The translations under genes were made by a program, and so were the position numbers. From assembly GCA_934230685.1 (NCBI GenBank), contig CAKQFF010000018.1, forward strand, positions 1 to 21,564: 21,564 nucleotides of DNA, written 5' to 3'. The notes beneath the pieces are model-generated. The model made no database searches, had not been told where the DNA came from, and was given only the letters and a program-made list of their open reading frames with translations. This document shows positions 14,853 to 21,564 of the stretch, in pieces. Source of the DNA: an uncultured Prevotella sp. Its GTDB lineage: Bacteria; Bacteroidota; Bacteroidia; Bacteroidales; Bacteroidaceae. Every line of letters begins with the position of its first letter. Within the stretch, counting starts at the first letter, position 1.

Positions 14853-15854
14853 TTATATTTTTGCCTTTGACGTAAGAAATCCTACCACGTGTTGCACCAT
14901 CCACGCCAACGGCAATGTTATTGCCACTGTTATGAGGAACGTGGGCCAATAGCCAAGTCCATGCGGCTGCACGTATACAAGCACGAAATGGATATGGATG
15001 AGATAAGCCTCAAGACTCAACGCTCCTACAAAGCGGAAAGCCCGGTTCACCCACTCTGGCGTGCGGCGGAATATGCGGTTCATCAAGAGCACAGAGCAAA
15101 CTGTGAACGGTATGTAGAGCATACGCTCCACAAACAACGGGAAATGACCATGGCGCACCTGCTCAAGATACAGACTTGTGCCGAAGGTCATAAGAAATGT
15201 TATCAGCAGCAGCCACACGGCATCGCCCTCAACCTTATAACCCGACTTGACCAAGGCTCCACAGTTGATGCCTATGAAGAATATTGGCACTCTGCTCCAA
15301 AATATCTCCAAGTGTCCCACCGCATGATGTATAGGCAGCACCCACTGCACCATGACACACCATACTACCATCAGCAACGGCAACCAACAATATATGGCAT
15401 GACGCTCTATCAGCCTCATATACCAAGGAGCCAACAGATATAGCAGCATTATGGCAGGCACATACCAGAACGTAAGCTCGTCGTGGAGCCAGAAGTCCCA
15501 GTTGATAGTGATGTCGCCTATGAGGTCGACAATGCTTGTTGAGAACCTTCGTGCACCGAGATAGTCGGGCAGATAGAAGGCTGTGGAGCATAAGAGCCAT
15601 GTGGGCAGAATGCGCAACAGACGTCGGCGATAGAAGTGGCTCACGCTTGGAGTCTTTGTCCAAGAGAACCACAACCCCACTCCACTAAGAAACAAGAATA
15701 TGTCGACACCCACGTTGCCACAACGCCTAAGACCGTAGAAGGGGTCGCCACGGTCGAGTGCTACATGGAACAGGATGACGAAGAGCATTGCCGCTCCCAT
15801 CTGTTCGGCACGATAGCGCGAGATGTTCTTAAGTTCAATGTCGGGTATCTTCAT
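14853..15854 (-). CDS. Acyltransferase 3 family membrane protein (second of a pair)
   Basis: The 333-residue protein has about ten hydrophobic helices and the Acyltransferase 3 (PF01757) pattern. An early helix contains ILFHVALDRGDPF with the family's conserved His, then CGNVGVDIFLFLSGVGLWFSW, then FYRRRLLRILPTWLL. These enzymes move acetyl or other acyl groups onto sugars on the outer side of the inner membrane. The start at 15854 overlaps the end of the preceding acyltransferase gene by 20 bp, implying coupled translation. A 60-bp gap without a consensus promoter leads to the UbiA gene. The acceptor cannot be named; a glycan made by this locus is plausible. Confidence 0.88.
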   Translation of the reverse strand: MKIPDIELKNISRYRAEQMGAAMLFVILFHVALDRGDPFYGLRRCGNVGVDIFLFLSGVGLWFSWTKTPSVSHFYRRRLLRILPTWLLCSTAFYLPDYLGARRFSTSIVDLIGDITINWDFWLHDELTFWYVPAIMLLYLLAPWYMRLIERHAIYCWLPLLMVVWCVMVQWVLPIHHAVGHLEIFWSRVPIFFIGINCGALVKSGYKVEGDAVWLLLITFLMTFGTSLYLEQVRHGHFPLFVERMLYIPFTVCSVLLMNRIFRRTPEWVNRAFRFVGALSLEAYLIHIHFVLVYVQPHGLGYWPTFLITVAITLPLAWMVQHVVGFLTSKAKI

Positions 15855-16881
15855 TGCGTAGCTTAAAGTTATGATAGAACCATGCCAGGGCTATGGATGC
15901 CACGATGTAGAGCAACAGTCCGGTGTAGACATCACCATGGCGTGATATAGGGATGAATATCTTGCGTGTAATGGGGTGAAGCACAAATAGTGCGGCTGAT
16001 ATGGTGCCCACCCAAGCTATCCATTGGTTCAGTTGGCGTGGCATGAGCTTTGCCAATCCTACAGAAGCCGAGCACACGAAGAGCGGAGCCCAAAGCCACA
16101 GCTGGAAATTGAAACTGAAGAAGAACACGAGCACAATGCTCACTACTGTCTCTGTCACCCAAAAGGCATGGCTCATCTCTCTACCACGGCGTGCATACAG
16201 CAATCCTGCACAGAAAGGCAGAATGCCACCCATGAAGTTATAGCGAATGCGGTTGAGTGTCTCACCCTCTGGATCGCAGAAAGCCTGCATTGCCCAACAG
16301 CCTGCTATGAGCAGAATAGGAAAAATGATGCCCTTGCGCCACAGCAGCAGTCGATAGACAATGTAGAGTTGCATCATCAGTCCGAAGAACCAATACGGGC
16401 CTGGCCATATAATATGGTCGGGGTCGGGCATCATGTTGTTGAACATGAACAGCTGTCCGAGAATGTCCATCACCTGATATTTATGTGGACCGGGAGTTAT
16501 TGCATCCACCATTGTAAAGATCACGAAGCCAGCTATCATCATCTTGAACAGCTTCTTGTAATGATGATAAACAAATGGCAGGAAGGCTGTCTGCTTGGCC
16601 GACGGCTTGCGGTCGCCACGGTTCTCGTATTTCATCACAAGTCCGTAGGCCGAGAGGAATAGGAACACTGGCACTCCATAATGACCGAAGAACGAGACAA
16701 GATGGATGGGCAGGTTCCAGTCGGGCGACATTATAGCCTGAATGAGCTGCGAACTCTTCGACATGGTGAACGTATACTCGTTTTCCTTCACCGCAAGCCC
16801 AAGCCAGTGGCAATAGTTATGCAGGAAGATGCCTATTATGGCGAGTCCGCGCAGGGCGGAACATTCTGTGCGTGATAACAT
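15835..16881 (-). CDS. Acyltransferase 3 family membrane protein (first of a pair)
   Basis: The 348-residue multi-pass protein opens with CSALRGLAIIGIFLHNYCHW, the Acyltransferase 3 start with the conserved His. It continues with FFGHYGVPVFLFLSAYGLVMKYEN and FVYHHYKKLFKMM, and ends in a basic tail (NFKLRNEDTRH). It is diverged from the following acyltransferase, so the pair does not look like a recent duplication. Compared with the second gene it has a longer loop after the first helix (about residues 25-60), which could set acceptor specificity. It starts 15 bp after the phosphoethanolamine-transferase-like gene and overlaps the next gene by 20 bp. Confidence 0.87.
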   Translation of the reverse strand: MLSRTECSALRGLAIIGIFLHNYCHWLGLAVKENEYTFTMSKSSQLIQAIMSPDWNLPIHLVSFFGHYGVPVFLFLSAYGLVMKYENRGDRKPSAKQTAFLPFVYHHYKKLFKMMIAGFVIFTMVDAITPGPHKYQVMDILGQLFMFNNMMPDPDHIIWPGPYWFFGLMMQLYIVYRLLLWRKGIIFPILLIAGCWAMQAFCDPEGETLNRIRYNFMGGILPFCAGLLYARRGREMSHAFWVTETVVSIVLVFFFSFNFQLWLWAPLFVCSASVGLAKLMPRQLNQWIAWVGTISAALFVLHPITRKIFIPISRHGDVYTGLLLYIVASIALAWFYHNFKLRNEDTRH

Positions 16882-16896
16882 TTTCTTAATTATTAA

Positions 16897-18723
16897 TTAT
16901 AGTTTATCGTAGTCGGCAGTATTCTTCAACACTCGCGGACGACTCTCATTGTATTCAGGCGACAGCAGATTGAGCGAGTCGCGGTAGTAAGGACAGTTGA
17001 TGCCTGCAAGATACAGCAGCATGTGGGGCAAGGCATCGGTCATGAAGCGTCGGTTGCGTGCGTTCACCACCTCGCGGAATATCTCAGGACGGCGTCTGAT
17101 ATACTTGCGCGAGCACCATATCCACATAGGTATGTCAAACTCGGCATGTGCAAGACGTGCGTCTACCTTGGCCGAGTGCATACGGCAGAAGAAGTGCATG
17201 TCGCCCTCATAGCATTCCTCGCCATGGTCGGGCACATAGATGACAATGGCATCCTCGTTCTCAAACTTCTTCACTATCTCCGTCACTACAGAATCGTTGT
17301 AGAGTATGGCGTTGTCGTAGTCGGCAAGTATCTGACGCTCGCGGGCGTTGAGATTGGGTTTAAGCTCCTTATAGTCGTCGCCACGGAAGCGTTTGCGGTC
17401 CTTTGGCGAACGCTGGCGATACTGCACATGCTGTCCGAGCAGATGGAATATAATAAGGTTGTTGTCGCGGTTCTGACTCTGCAACTCCTCATAGTCGCGC
17501 AGCAAGTCCTCGTCGAACTCATGCAACTTAGTGTTGCGCGAGTCGAACTGTGCCGCCGATAGCGTAGGATTGTTGAGGAAGAAGCCGCCACTGAAATCGT
17601 ACACAGCCTCCTTAGCCTTAGGCAGGAACTGGTTGGTGATGAATGTCACATGATAGCCTGCCTTGCGGAATACCTCGGGAAACAGAGGATAGTCGCACCA
17701 CTCACCCTTGTCGCCCACAGTATATAGCGAGAAGATATGCTTGAACACAAAGCTCGTGAGGTTCCACGGACTCACCACGTCAGTGTATTTCACAAGTCTT
17801 CCCTGCCGCTCCAGTTTCTTCTGGCGTGGTGTAGTGGGCATAGTATATCCATACTGAGCCGAGTGATGACGGTTGTAGCTCTCGCCAATGATAAGCACTA
17901 TATTTGGCGAGCGATAGGAGCAGGAGTCAACCTTCACCTTGTCGGCAGTAGCCACAAGACGGTCTATCTGCTGTGCGGTGAGCGTATTGGCATACACACT
18001 GAACACGAGTCGGTAGAGAGGTTGATAGAGCACAGCGTGGTCTTTCTCGGTAAGTGTGTGCTCCACCTCACCAATAGTCTTGCCCGACATTAGTTTTACG
18101 GTGGCTCCCTTGTTGTGCGCACTCGTCATGACCGACGCTATAAGCAAGACCAGTATAACAAGAGCCGTGACCGGACGCACACGGCGAAGCATATATCTTG
18201 ACCTAATAAGTATTGAGCGCACCAGATAACACCACTTTCTTGGCACCGAATGCGGAAAACGCAGACGCAATACTGTGAGTATATGCACAAATAGCAACAT
18301 CAGCACCCATCCCACCTGACTCAGCAATATGTCGGGCGACACACAAGAGCGCAAAAACTCACCCGCCTCACGCGAGTCGGTCTCACCCACAAGCAAAAGC
18401 ATGGTAGGCGTAAGGGTTGACTGGAATTTCACAAAGCAGTAGACATCAACCACGGCCGACGCATACAGTACCACATAGAACAATCCCCTCACCCATACTC
18501 TCACCTTGCGCGGCAACACCGTGAGAACAGCGGCAAGAACATACACATCGAGAAACAACTCGAGATAAAGATTGTCATAAAGCTTGGCACCACGAGCATT
18601 GGGCAGCGTTGCCCATGCCGTCAGGCACCCAAGCTGGTACATAAACACGAAGAACGCCTTGTTGCGGCATAAGGGCATCGCCACCAACTCCAACAGACGC
18701 TTCATCATTTTTATCATTTTCAT
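16897..18723 (-). CDS. Phosphoethanolamine transferase-like sulfatase-fold enzyme (EptA/CptA type)
   Basis: The 608-residue protein has an N-terminal membrane part with about five helices (to about residue 202) and a C-terminal sulfatase-fold domain from about 272. The domain starts with PNIVLIIGESYNRHHS, where Glu281 is the expected metal ligand, followed by YGYTMPTTP. WNLTSF contains Thr323, which is 42 residues after Glu281 and so matches the nucleophile spacing of EptA. A later metal motif reads YVPDHGEE, followed by HAEFDIPMWIW. EptA-like enzymes move phosphoethanolamine from phosphatidylethanolamine onto lipid A, core sugars or other glycans at the periplasmic face. The acceptor here could be lipid A or a glycan of the following genes. 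It lies 54 bp after mutL with no consensus promoter between. Confidence 0.87.
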   Translation of the reverse strand: MKMIKMMKRLLELVAMPLCRNKAFFVFMYQLGCLTAWATLPNARGAKLYDNLYLELFLDVYVLAAVLTVLPRKVRVWVRGLFYVVLYASAVVDVYCFVKFQSTLTPTMLLLVGETDSREAGEFLRSCVSPDILLSQVGWVLMLLFVHILTVLRLRFPHSVPRKWCYLVRSILIRSRYMLRRVRPVTALVILVLLIASVMTSAHNKGATVKLMSGKTIGEVEHTLTEKDHAVLYQPLYRLVFSVYANTLTAQQIDRLVATADKVKVDSCSYRSPNIVLIIGESYNRHHSAQYGYTMPTTPRQKKLERQGRLVKYTDVVSPWNLTSFVFKHIFSLYTVGDKGEWCDYPLFPEVFRKAGYHVTFITNQFLPKAKEAVYDFSGGFFLNNPTLSAAQFDSRNTKLHEFDEDLLRDYEELQSQNRDNNLIIFHLLGQHVQYRQRSPKDRKRFRGDDYKELKPNLNARERQILADYDNAILYNDSVVTEIVKKFENEDAIVIYVPDHGEECYEGDMHFFCRMHSAKVDARLAHAEFDIPMWIWCSRKYIRRRPEIFREVVNARNRRFMTDALPHMLLYLAGINCPYYRDSLNLLSPEYNESRPRVLKNTADYDKL

Positions 18724-18777
18724 CTAATATAGGTGTATATTATTATTGTTTCAGTTATCTGATTGCGCCTTTGCGTC

Positions 18778-20775
18778 TCACCCCAACAGATTTTCCATCT
18801 CCGACTGCTTGAGCATCGTGAGCACACGCTTGCCATCAGGAGTATAGTTGAAGTTGGAGCAGGCAAAGAGGTCGTTGACAATATTTTCCATCTCGGCATT
18901 GGTAAGAACCTGACCGTAAGCCACGGCTGCCGAACGGGCAAGACCAAGGGCTACAGAACGGTTGATTTCCTCTATTGCCGTCATAGTCTTGTCATGTGCC
19001 GACGCCACGAGGTCCTGCACAAGCAACACATAGTTAACGCCTTCGATGCCTGCCGGAACTGAGTTAATGGAGTAATTGCCTGAGCCAAGGTCGATCAGCT
19101 CGAAGCCTACAGCCTCCAGTTCGGGCATGATACTCTGCAGAATCACAGCGTCGGCAGCGGCAAAATGCACCGTCTCAGGGAATAGCATCTTTTGGCTTAC
19201 CGACTTGCGCTCGCTTATCTGGGCGAGATAACGCTCGTAGAGGATGCGCGTGTGGGCACGGTGTTGGTCGATAATCATCAGTCCCGACTTCACCGCAGTC
19301 ATGATATACTGCCCCTTATACTGATAGTGTACTGGAGATTTCTCTTCTATCGGTGATTTCAAAGAGGCGTTTTGCTCGGCTGACAAAGACGAAGGCTGGG
19401 CGTTGAGTGACGACTGACTGCTTGCAGACTCCTTGTCCACAAGCTGCTCGTCAGCGTTAAGATCGGCTATATCAGGCATGGCAGCAATGCTGCGCGACGG
19501 CATAATGCCATAGTCATGGGCTGGCATACTGCTGGCTTTTGAACTAAGCACAGTGTCTCCCGAGTCGAAAAGCGATGGTTGTGTGGTTTGTTTAGAACCA
19601 GACGCAAGTCCATCGTACAACTGCTCCCACTGCTGCGGAACGCTGTCTGCACGACGAGGCGAAGGCTCATTGAATGGATTGTAGGAAGGATTGTATTGCA
19701 ATCGCGGAGCATTCACCTCGCCTCCTTCGCCAAGCGCGGGAATATCGGGTTGTCCCTCGGTGTCGAACTCAATGGCTGTGACATCGTTGAACATTCCCAC
19801 GGCATCCTTCACTGCCGCAGCAAGTATCTGCCATATCGTTGGCTCGTTCTCAAACTTAATCTCAGTCTTTGTAGGATGTATGTTTACGTCGATATCCTCA
19901 GGCTTCACAGTGAAGTAAATAAAGTAAGGTACCTGCTCGCCCTCTGGCACGAGTCGCTCATAAGCCGACATCACCGCCTTATGGAAGTAAGGATGCTTCA
20001 TATAGCGGCCATTGACAAAGAAGTATTGGCGTGCGCCCTTCTTGCGTGCCGCCTCCGGCTTGCCTACAAAGCCATGAATCTTGCACATTGTGGTGTCGAT
20101 GTCCAATGGCAGAAGATGTTGGTTGATTTTCTTGCCAAACACATCCACTATGCGCTGTCTGAGTCCAGACGCTTTCAGATTGTACAGTTCGTTCTGATTG
20201 TTGTGGAGAGTGAACGCCACGCCGGGATTAACGAGCACAATGCGCTCGAAGGCAGTGATAATATTGTTTAGTTCGGTGGCGTTTGACTTAAGGAACTTAC
20301 GCCTGACGGGCACATTAAAGAATAAGTTCTCGATAAGGAAGTTTGAGCCCACGGGACATGAGCACGGTTCTTGCGAACCGAAACGCGAGCCAGAGATAGT
20401 GAGCTGAGTGCCCACATCATCACCTTCAAGACGTGTCTTTAGCTGCACCTGCGCAACAGCGGCAATAGAGGCAAGAGCCTCACCGCGGAATCCCATAGTG
20501 TGAAGATTGAAGAGATCGTCGGCTTGACGTATCTTCGAAGTAGCGTGTCGCTCAAAAGACAGACGCGCATCAGTCTCCGACATGCCCTTGCCATTGTCGA
20601 CAACCTGTATGCTTGTGCGACCAGAGTCCACACACACTACATTTATAGTGTTGGCACCAGCGTCTATGGAATTCTCCACAAGTTCCTTTATAACGCTTGC
20701 CGGACGTTGTATCACCTCGCCGGCGGCTATCTGATTGGCCACCGAGTCGGGTAGAAGTTGTATTATATCACTCAT
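18778..20775 (-). CDS. mutL: DNA mismatch repair protein MutL
   Basis: The 665-residue protein couples mismatch recognition by MutS to strand incision and removal. The N-terminal GHKL ATPase is intact: [26 protein letters not shown] with Glu34, DNGKGM at 60-65, RHATSKI and GFRGEAL at 95-101. A Ser/Gln/Pro-rich linker spans about 365-475. The C-terminal domain has [12 protein letters not shown] at 503-514, where the canonical endonuclease motif DQHAxxExxxxE has Ala changed to Arg506 and the first Glu to Thr509. The other metal-site motifs also look altered (ARSAAVAYG instead of ACRx[11 protein letters not shown] instead of CPHGRP). The ATG at 20775 ([11 protein letters not shown]) is preferred because a promoter lies directly upstream; a start 39 bp further up would lie within it. 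Confidence 0.95.
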   Translation of the reverse strand: MSDIIQLLPDSVANQIAAGEVIQRPASVIKELVENSIDAGANTINVVCVDSGRTSIQVVDNGKGMSETDARLSFERHATSKIRQADDLFNLHTMGFRGEALASIAAVAQVQLKTRLEGDDVGTQLTISGSRFGSQEPCSCPVGSNFLIENLFFNVPVRRKFLKSNATELNNIITAFERIVLVNPGVAFTLHNNQNELYNLKASGLRQRIVDVFGKKINQHLLPLDIDTTMCKIHGFVGKPEAARKKGARQYFFVNGRYMKHPYFHKAVMSAYERLVPEGEQVPYFIYFTVKPEDIDVNIHPTKTEIKFENEPTIWQILAAAVKDAVGMFNDVTAIEFDTEGQPDIPALGEGGEVNAPRLQYNPSYNPFNEPSPRRADSVPQQWEQLYDGLASGSKQTTQPSLFDSGDTVLSSKASSMPAHDYGIMPSRSIAAMPDIADLNADEQLVDKESASSQSSLNAQPSSLSAEQNASLKSPIEEKSPVHYQYKGQYIMTAVKSGLMIIDQHRAHTRILYERYLAQISERKSVSQKMLFPETVHFAAADAVILQSIMPELEAVGFELIDLGSGNYSINSVPAGIEGVNYVLLVQDLVASAHDKTMTAIEEINRSVALGLARSAAVAYGQVLTNAEMENIVNDLFACSNFNYTPDGKRVLTMLKQSEMENLLG

Positions 20776-20783
20776 AGCAATTG

Positions 20784-20815
20784 CAAATTTAGGGATTATT
20801 ATCCATAATGGCAAG
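20784..20815 (-). promoter_or_regulatory. mutL promoter, Bacteroidota primary-sigma type
   Basis: On the minus strand CTTG (20815-20812), 20 bp, TAAATTTG (20791-20784) fits the consensus with one mismatch in the -33 box. Eight bp separate the -7 box from the mutL ATG, predicting a leader of about 4-5 nt. Confidence 0.7.
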
Positions 20816-20886
20816 TGTATGGCTGCAAATTATTCGGCAGAAATAAAATACTTTGGACATTAGGCTGCTTATTCACTCCCACACAC

Positions 20887-21171
20887 TTAACTCAAGGCAA
20901 ACAGAAGCAACACTGCCAACAGCAGCACTGCCAACAACATACAACCAGGAAAAAGCAACATGCCACGTATGCCTCCATTGCGCGACACACCATAGCGATA
21001 GCGCTTGGAGCCATCACTGTTAGCCTCTTCCATTGCCTCACGATACGACTGCTCCGCTATCTCCTCAGGCGAGACACCACGGCGCAGACTCTCCAATATA
21101 TCACGTTGCTCATTGCCAAACCTACGGGTGTAATGAAAACCACGCGGACGGCGATTGCCAAAATACTTCAT
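20887..21171 (-). CDS. Small tail-anchored membrane protein, unknown function
   Basis: The 94-residue product has a basic, aromatic N-terminus (MKYFGNRRPRGFHYTRRFGN), a predicted helical middle part with RDILESLRRGVSPEEIAEQ at about 24-42 and REAMEEAN, a short basic Tyr-rich segment, and one C-terminal membrane helix (GMLLFPGCMLLAVLLLAVLLLFALS). No domain was recognised. The orientation is probably N-terminus in the cytoplasm. It is codirectional with mutL, 111 bp upstream, but mutL has its own promoter. No consensus promoter was found for this gene in the 120 bp before it. The composition and start look like a real gene, and no better frame covers the region. Confidence 0.65.
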   Translation of the reverse strand: MKYFGNRRPRGFHYTRRFGNEQRDILESLRRGVSPEEIAEQSYREAMEEANSDGSKRYRYGVSRNGGIRGMLLFPGCMLLAVLLLAVLLLFALS

Positions 21172-21418
21172 AACTAACGCTTGTTTCTTATATAACGGAT
21201 AAAATTAATTCTTATTTCTTTTTTTCCGTTATTCCACAACAAACTTCTTGCCATTATTAACATATTTACAGCTTAGAAACAGAACGGCAGTCATAATTTC
21301 GCCATCAACAGAAAAATCATCTAAAAGCCCATGTTTTGTTAATAGTTGTATAATAGACGATAATTAAACACTTAGCTTCATAAAATATGTAAATATTGTA
21401 GCATTTTTCACGAAAACA
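21172..21418. other. AT-rich intergenic region, no gene seen
   Basis: No coding sequence is supported here. An 8-bp inverted repeat, ATAACGGA (21192-21199) with TCCGTTAT (21225-21232), lies just upstream of the 94-residue protein gene. Its role is unknown and it may be chance in AT-rich sequence. Confidence 0.4.
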
Positions 21419-21450
21419 TTTGGTAGTTTAAATATTATCCACTACCTTTG
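21419..21450 (+). promoter_or_regulatory. tRNA-Val promoter
   Basis: TTTG (21419-21422), 20 bp, TACCTTTG (21443-21450) is a full match to the Bacteroidota consensus. The predicted start is about 50 nt before the tRNA, leaving a 5' leader for RNase P. Confidence 0.8.
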
Positions 21451-21503
21451 CACTCGCTTTAGAAAACTAAGCAATTCTGCAAAGAACAATAGTTAAAGCA
21501 ATC

Positions 21504-21564
21504 GGGCGTTTAGCTCAGCTGGTTTAGAGCATCTGCCTTACAAGCAGAGGGTCGGCGGTTCGAA
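21504..21564 (+). tRNA. tRNA-Val (anticodon UAC), cut by the window end
   Basis: The acceptor 5' strand GGGCGTT, D-arm GCTC...GAGC, anticodon arm TCTGC-CTTACAA-GCAGA with anticodon TAC at 21539-21541, and the T-arm start GGCGG-TTCGAA are all present. The 3' end lies beyond the window. The anticodon reads GUA and related valine codons. Confidence 0.93.

Noticed and set aside
16024..16662. 212-codon open frame opposite the first acyltransferase
   Set aside because: Composition is typical of an antisense shadow (rich in His, Gln, Glu, Cys) and it has no domain or promoter.
19579..20271. 230-codon open frame opposite mutL
   Set aside because: Antisense to conserved MutL coding sequence, with no motif.
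20776..20814. N-terminal extension of MutL
   Set aside because: MutL proteins begin close to the [15 protein letters not shown] motif, and the extension overlaps the mutL promoter.
20906..20936. Short direct repeat containing CACTGCCAACA
   Set aside because: It encodes the repetitive Leu/Ala/Val membrane helix of the 94-residue protein and needs no other explanation.

Overview
The window looks like a chromosomal segment from the order Bacteroidales, most likely a Prevotella-type organism (inference). The evidence is the Bacteroidota promoter type (TTTG, 19-20 bp, TAnnTTTG) found repeatedly, a TonB receptor with a carboxypeptidase-regulatory-like N-terminus, a DUF4831 protein, a class II thymidine kinase, and the near absence of strong Shine-Dalgarno sites. 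No insertion sequence, phage gene, CRISPR array or rRNA was seen.

Left part (1-3500). A TolC-type efflux gene runs off the left edge on the minus strand. It is preceded by a sigma-54-type promoter and a tandem pair of 17-bp palindromes in the position expected for an enhancer-binding protein. Divergent from it are a small His/Cys-rich membrane protein (DUF2946-like) and a 795-residue TonB-dependent receptor, suggesting an outer-membrane uptake unit, perhaps for a metal or metal complex.

Central housekeeping part (3503-9790). An AI-2E-type permease gene lies behind tdk. Divergently, rsmI leads to a coiled-coil lipoprotein. Converging on these is an nnr-DUF4831 operon (NAD(P)HX repair). Two strong hairpins separate the convergent units. 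The tdk and rsmI promoters are back to back, and each -7 box ends only 8-9 bp before the ATG, implying nearly leaderless mRNAs.

Short regulatory region (9782-10008). It holds a promoter for nnr, a candidate minus-strand small RNA of about 60 nt with its own promoter and terminator-like end, and two inverted repeats.

Envelope-glycan locus (10009-18723, all minus strand). In transcription order: a phosphoethanolamine-transferase-like enzyme, two overlapping acyltransferase-3 genes, a UbiA-type polyprenyl-phosphate phosphoribosyltransferase (DPPR synthase-like), a HAD phosphatase, a GtrA protein, and two tandem paralogous multi-pass membrane proteins resembling GT-C glycosyltransferases. Together they could make a polyprenyl-phospho-pentose donor, flip it, use it outside the membrane, and decorate the product. 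This parallels the mycobacterial decaprenyl-phospho-arabinose system, but no DprE1/DprE2 epimerase is in the window. It is the best candidate here for an under-described system.

Right end (18778-21564). mutL lies directly upstream of the envelope locus in the same direction and has its own near-leaderless promoter. Its C-terminal endonuclease motifs look degenerate. A 94-residue tail-anchored protein gene precedes it, and a tRNA-Val(UAC) with a textbook promoter is cut by the right edge.
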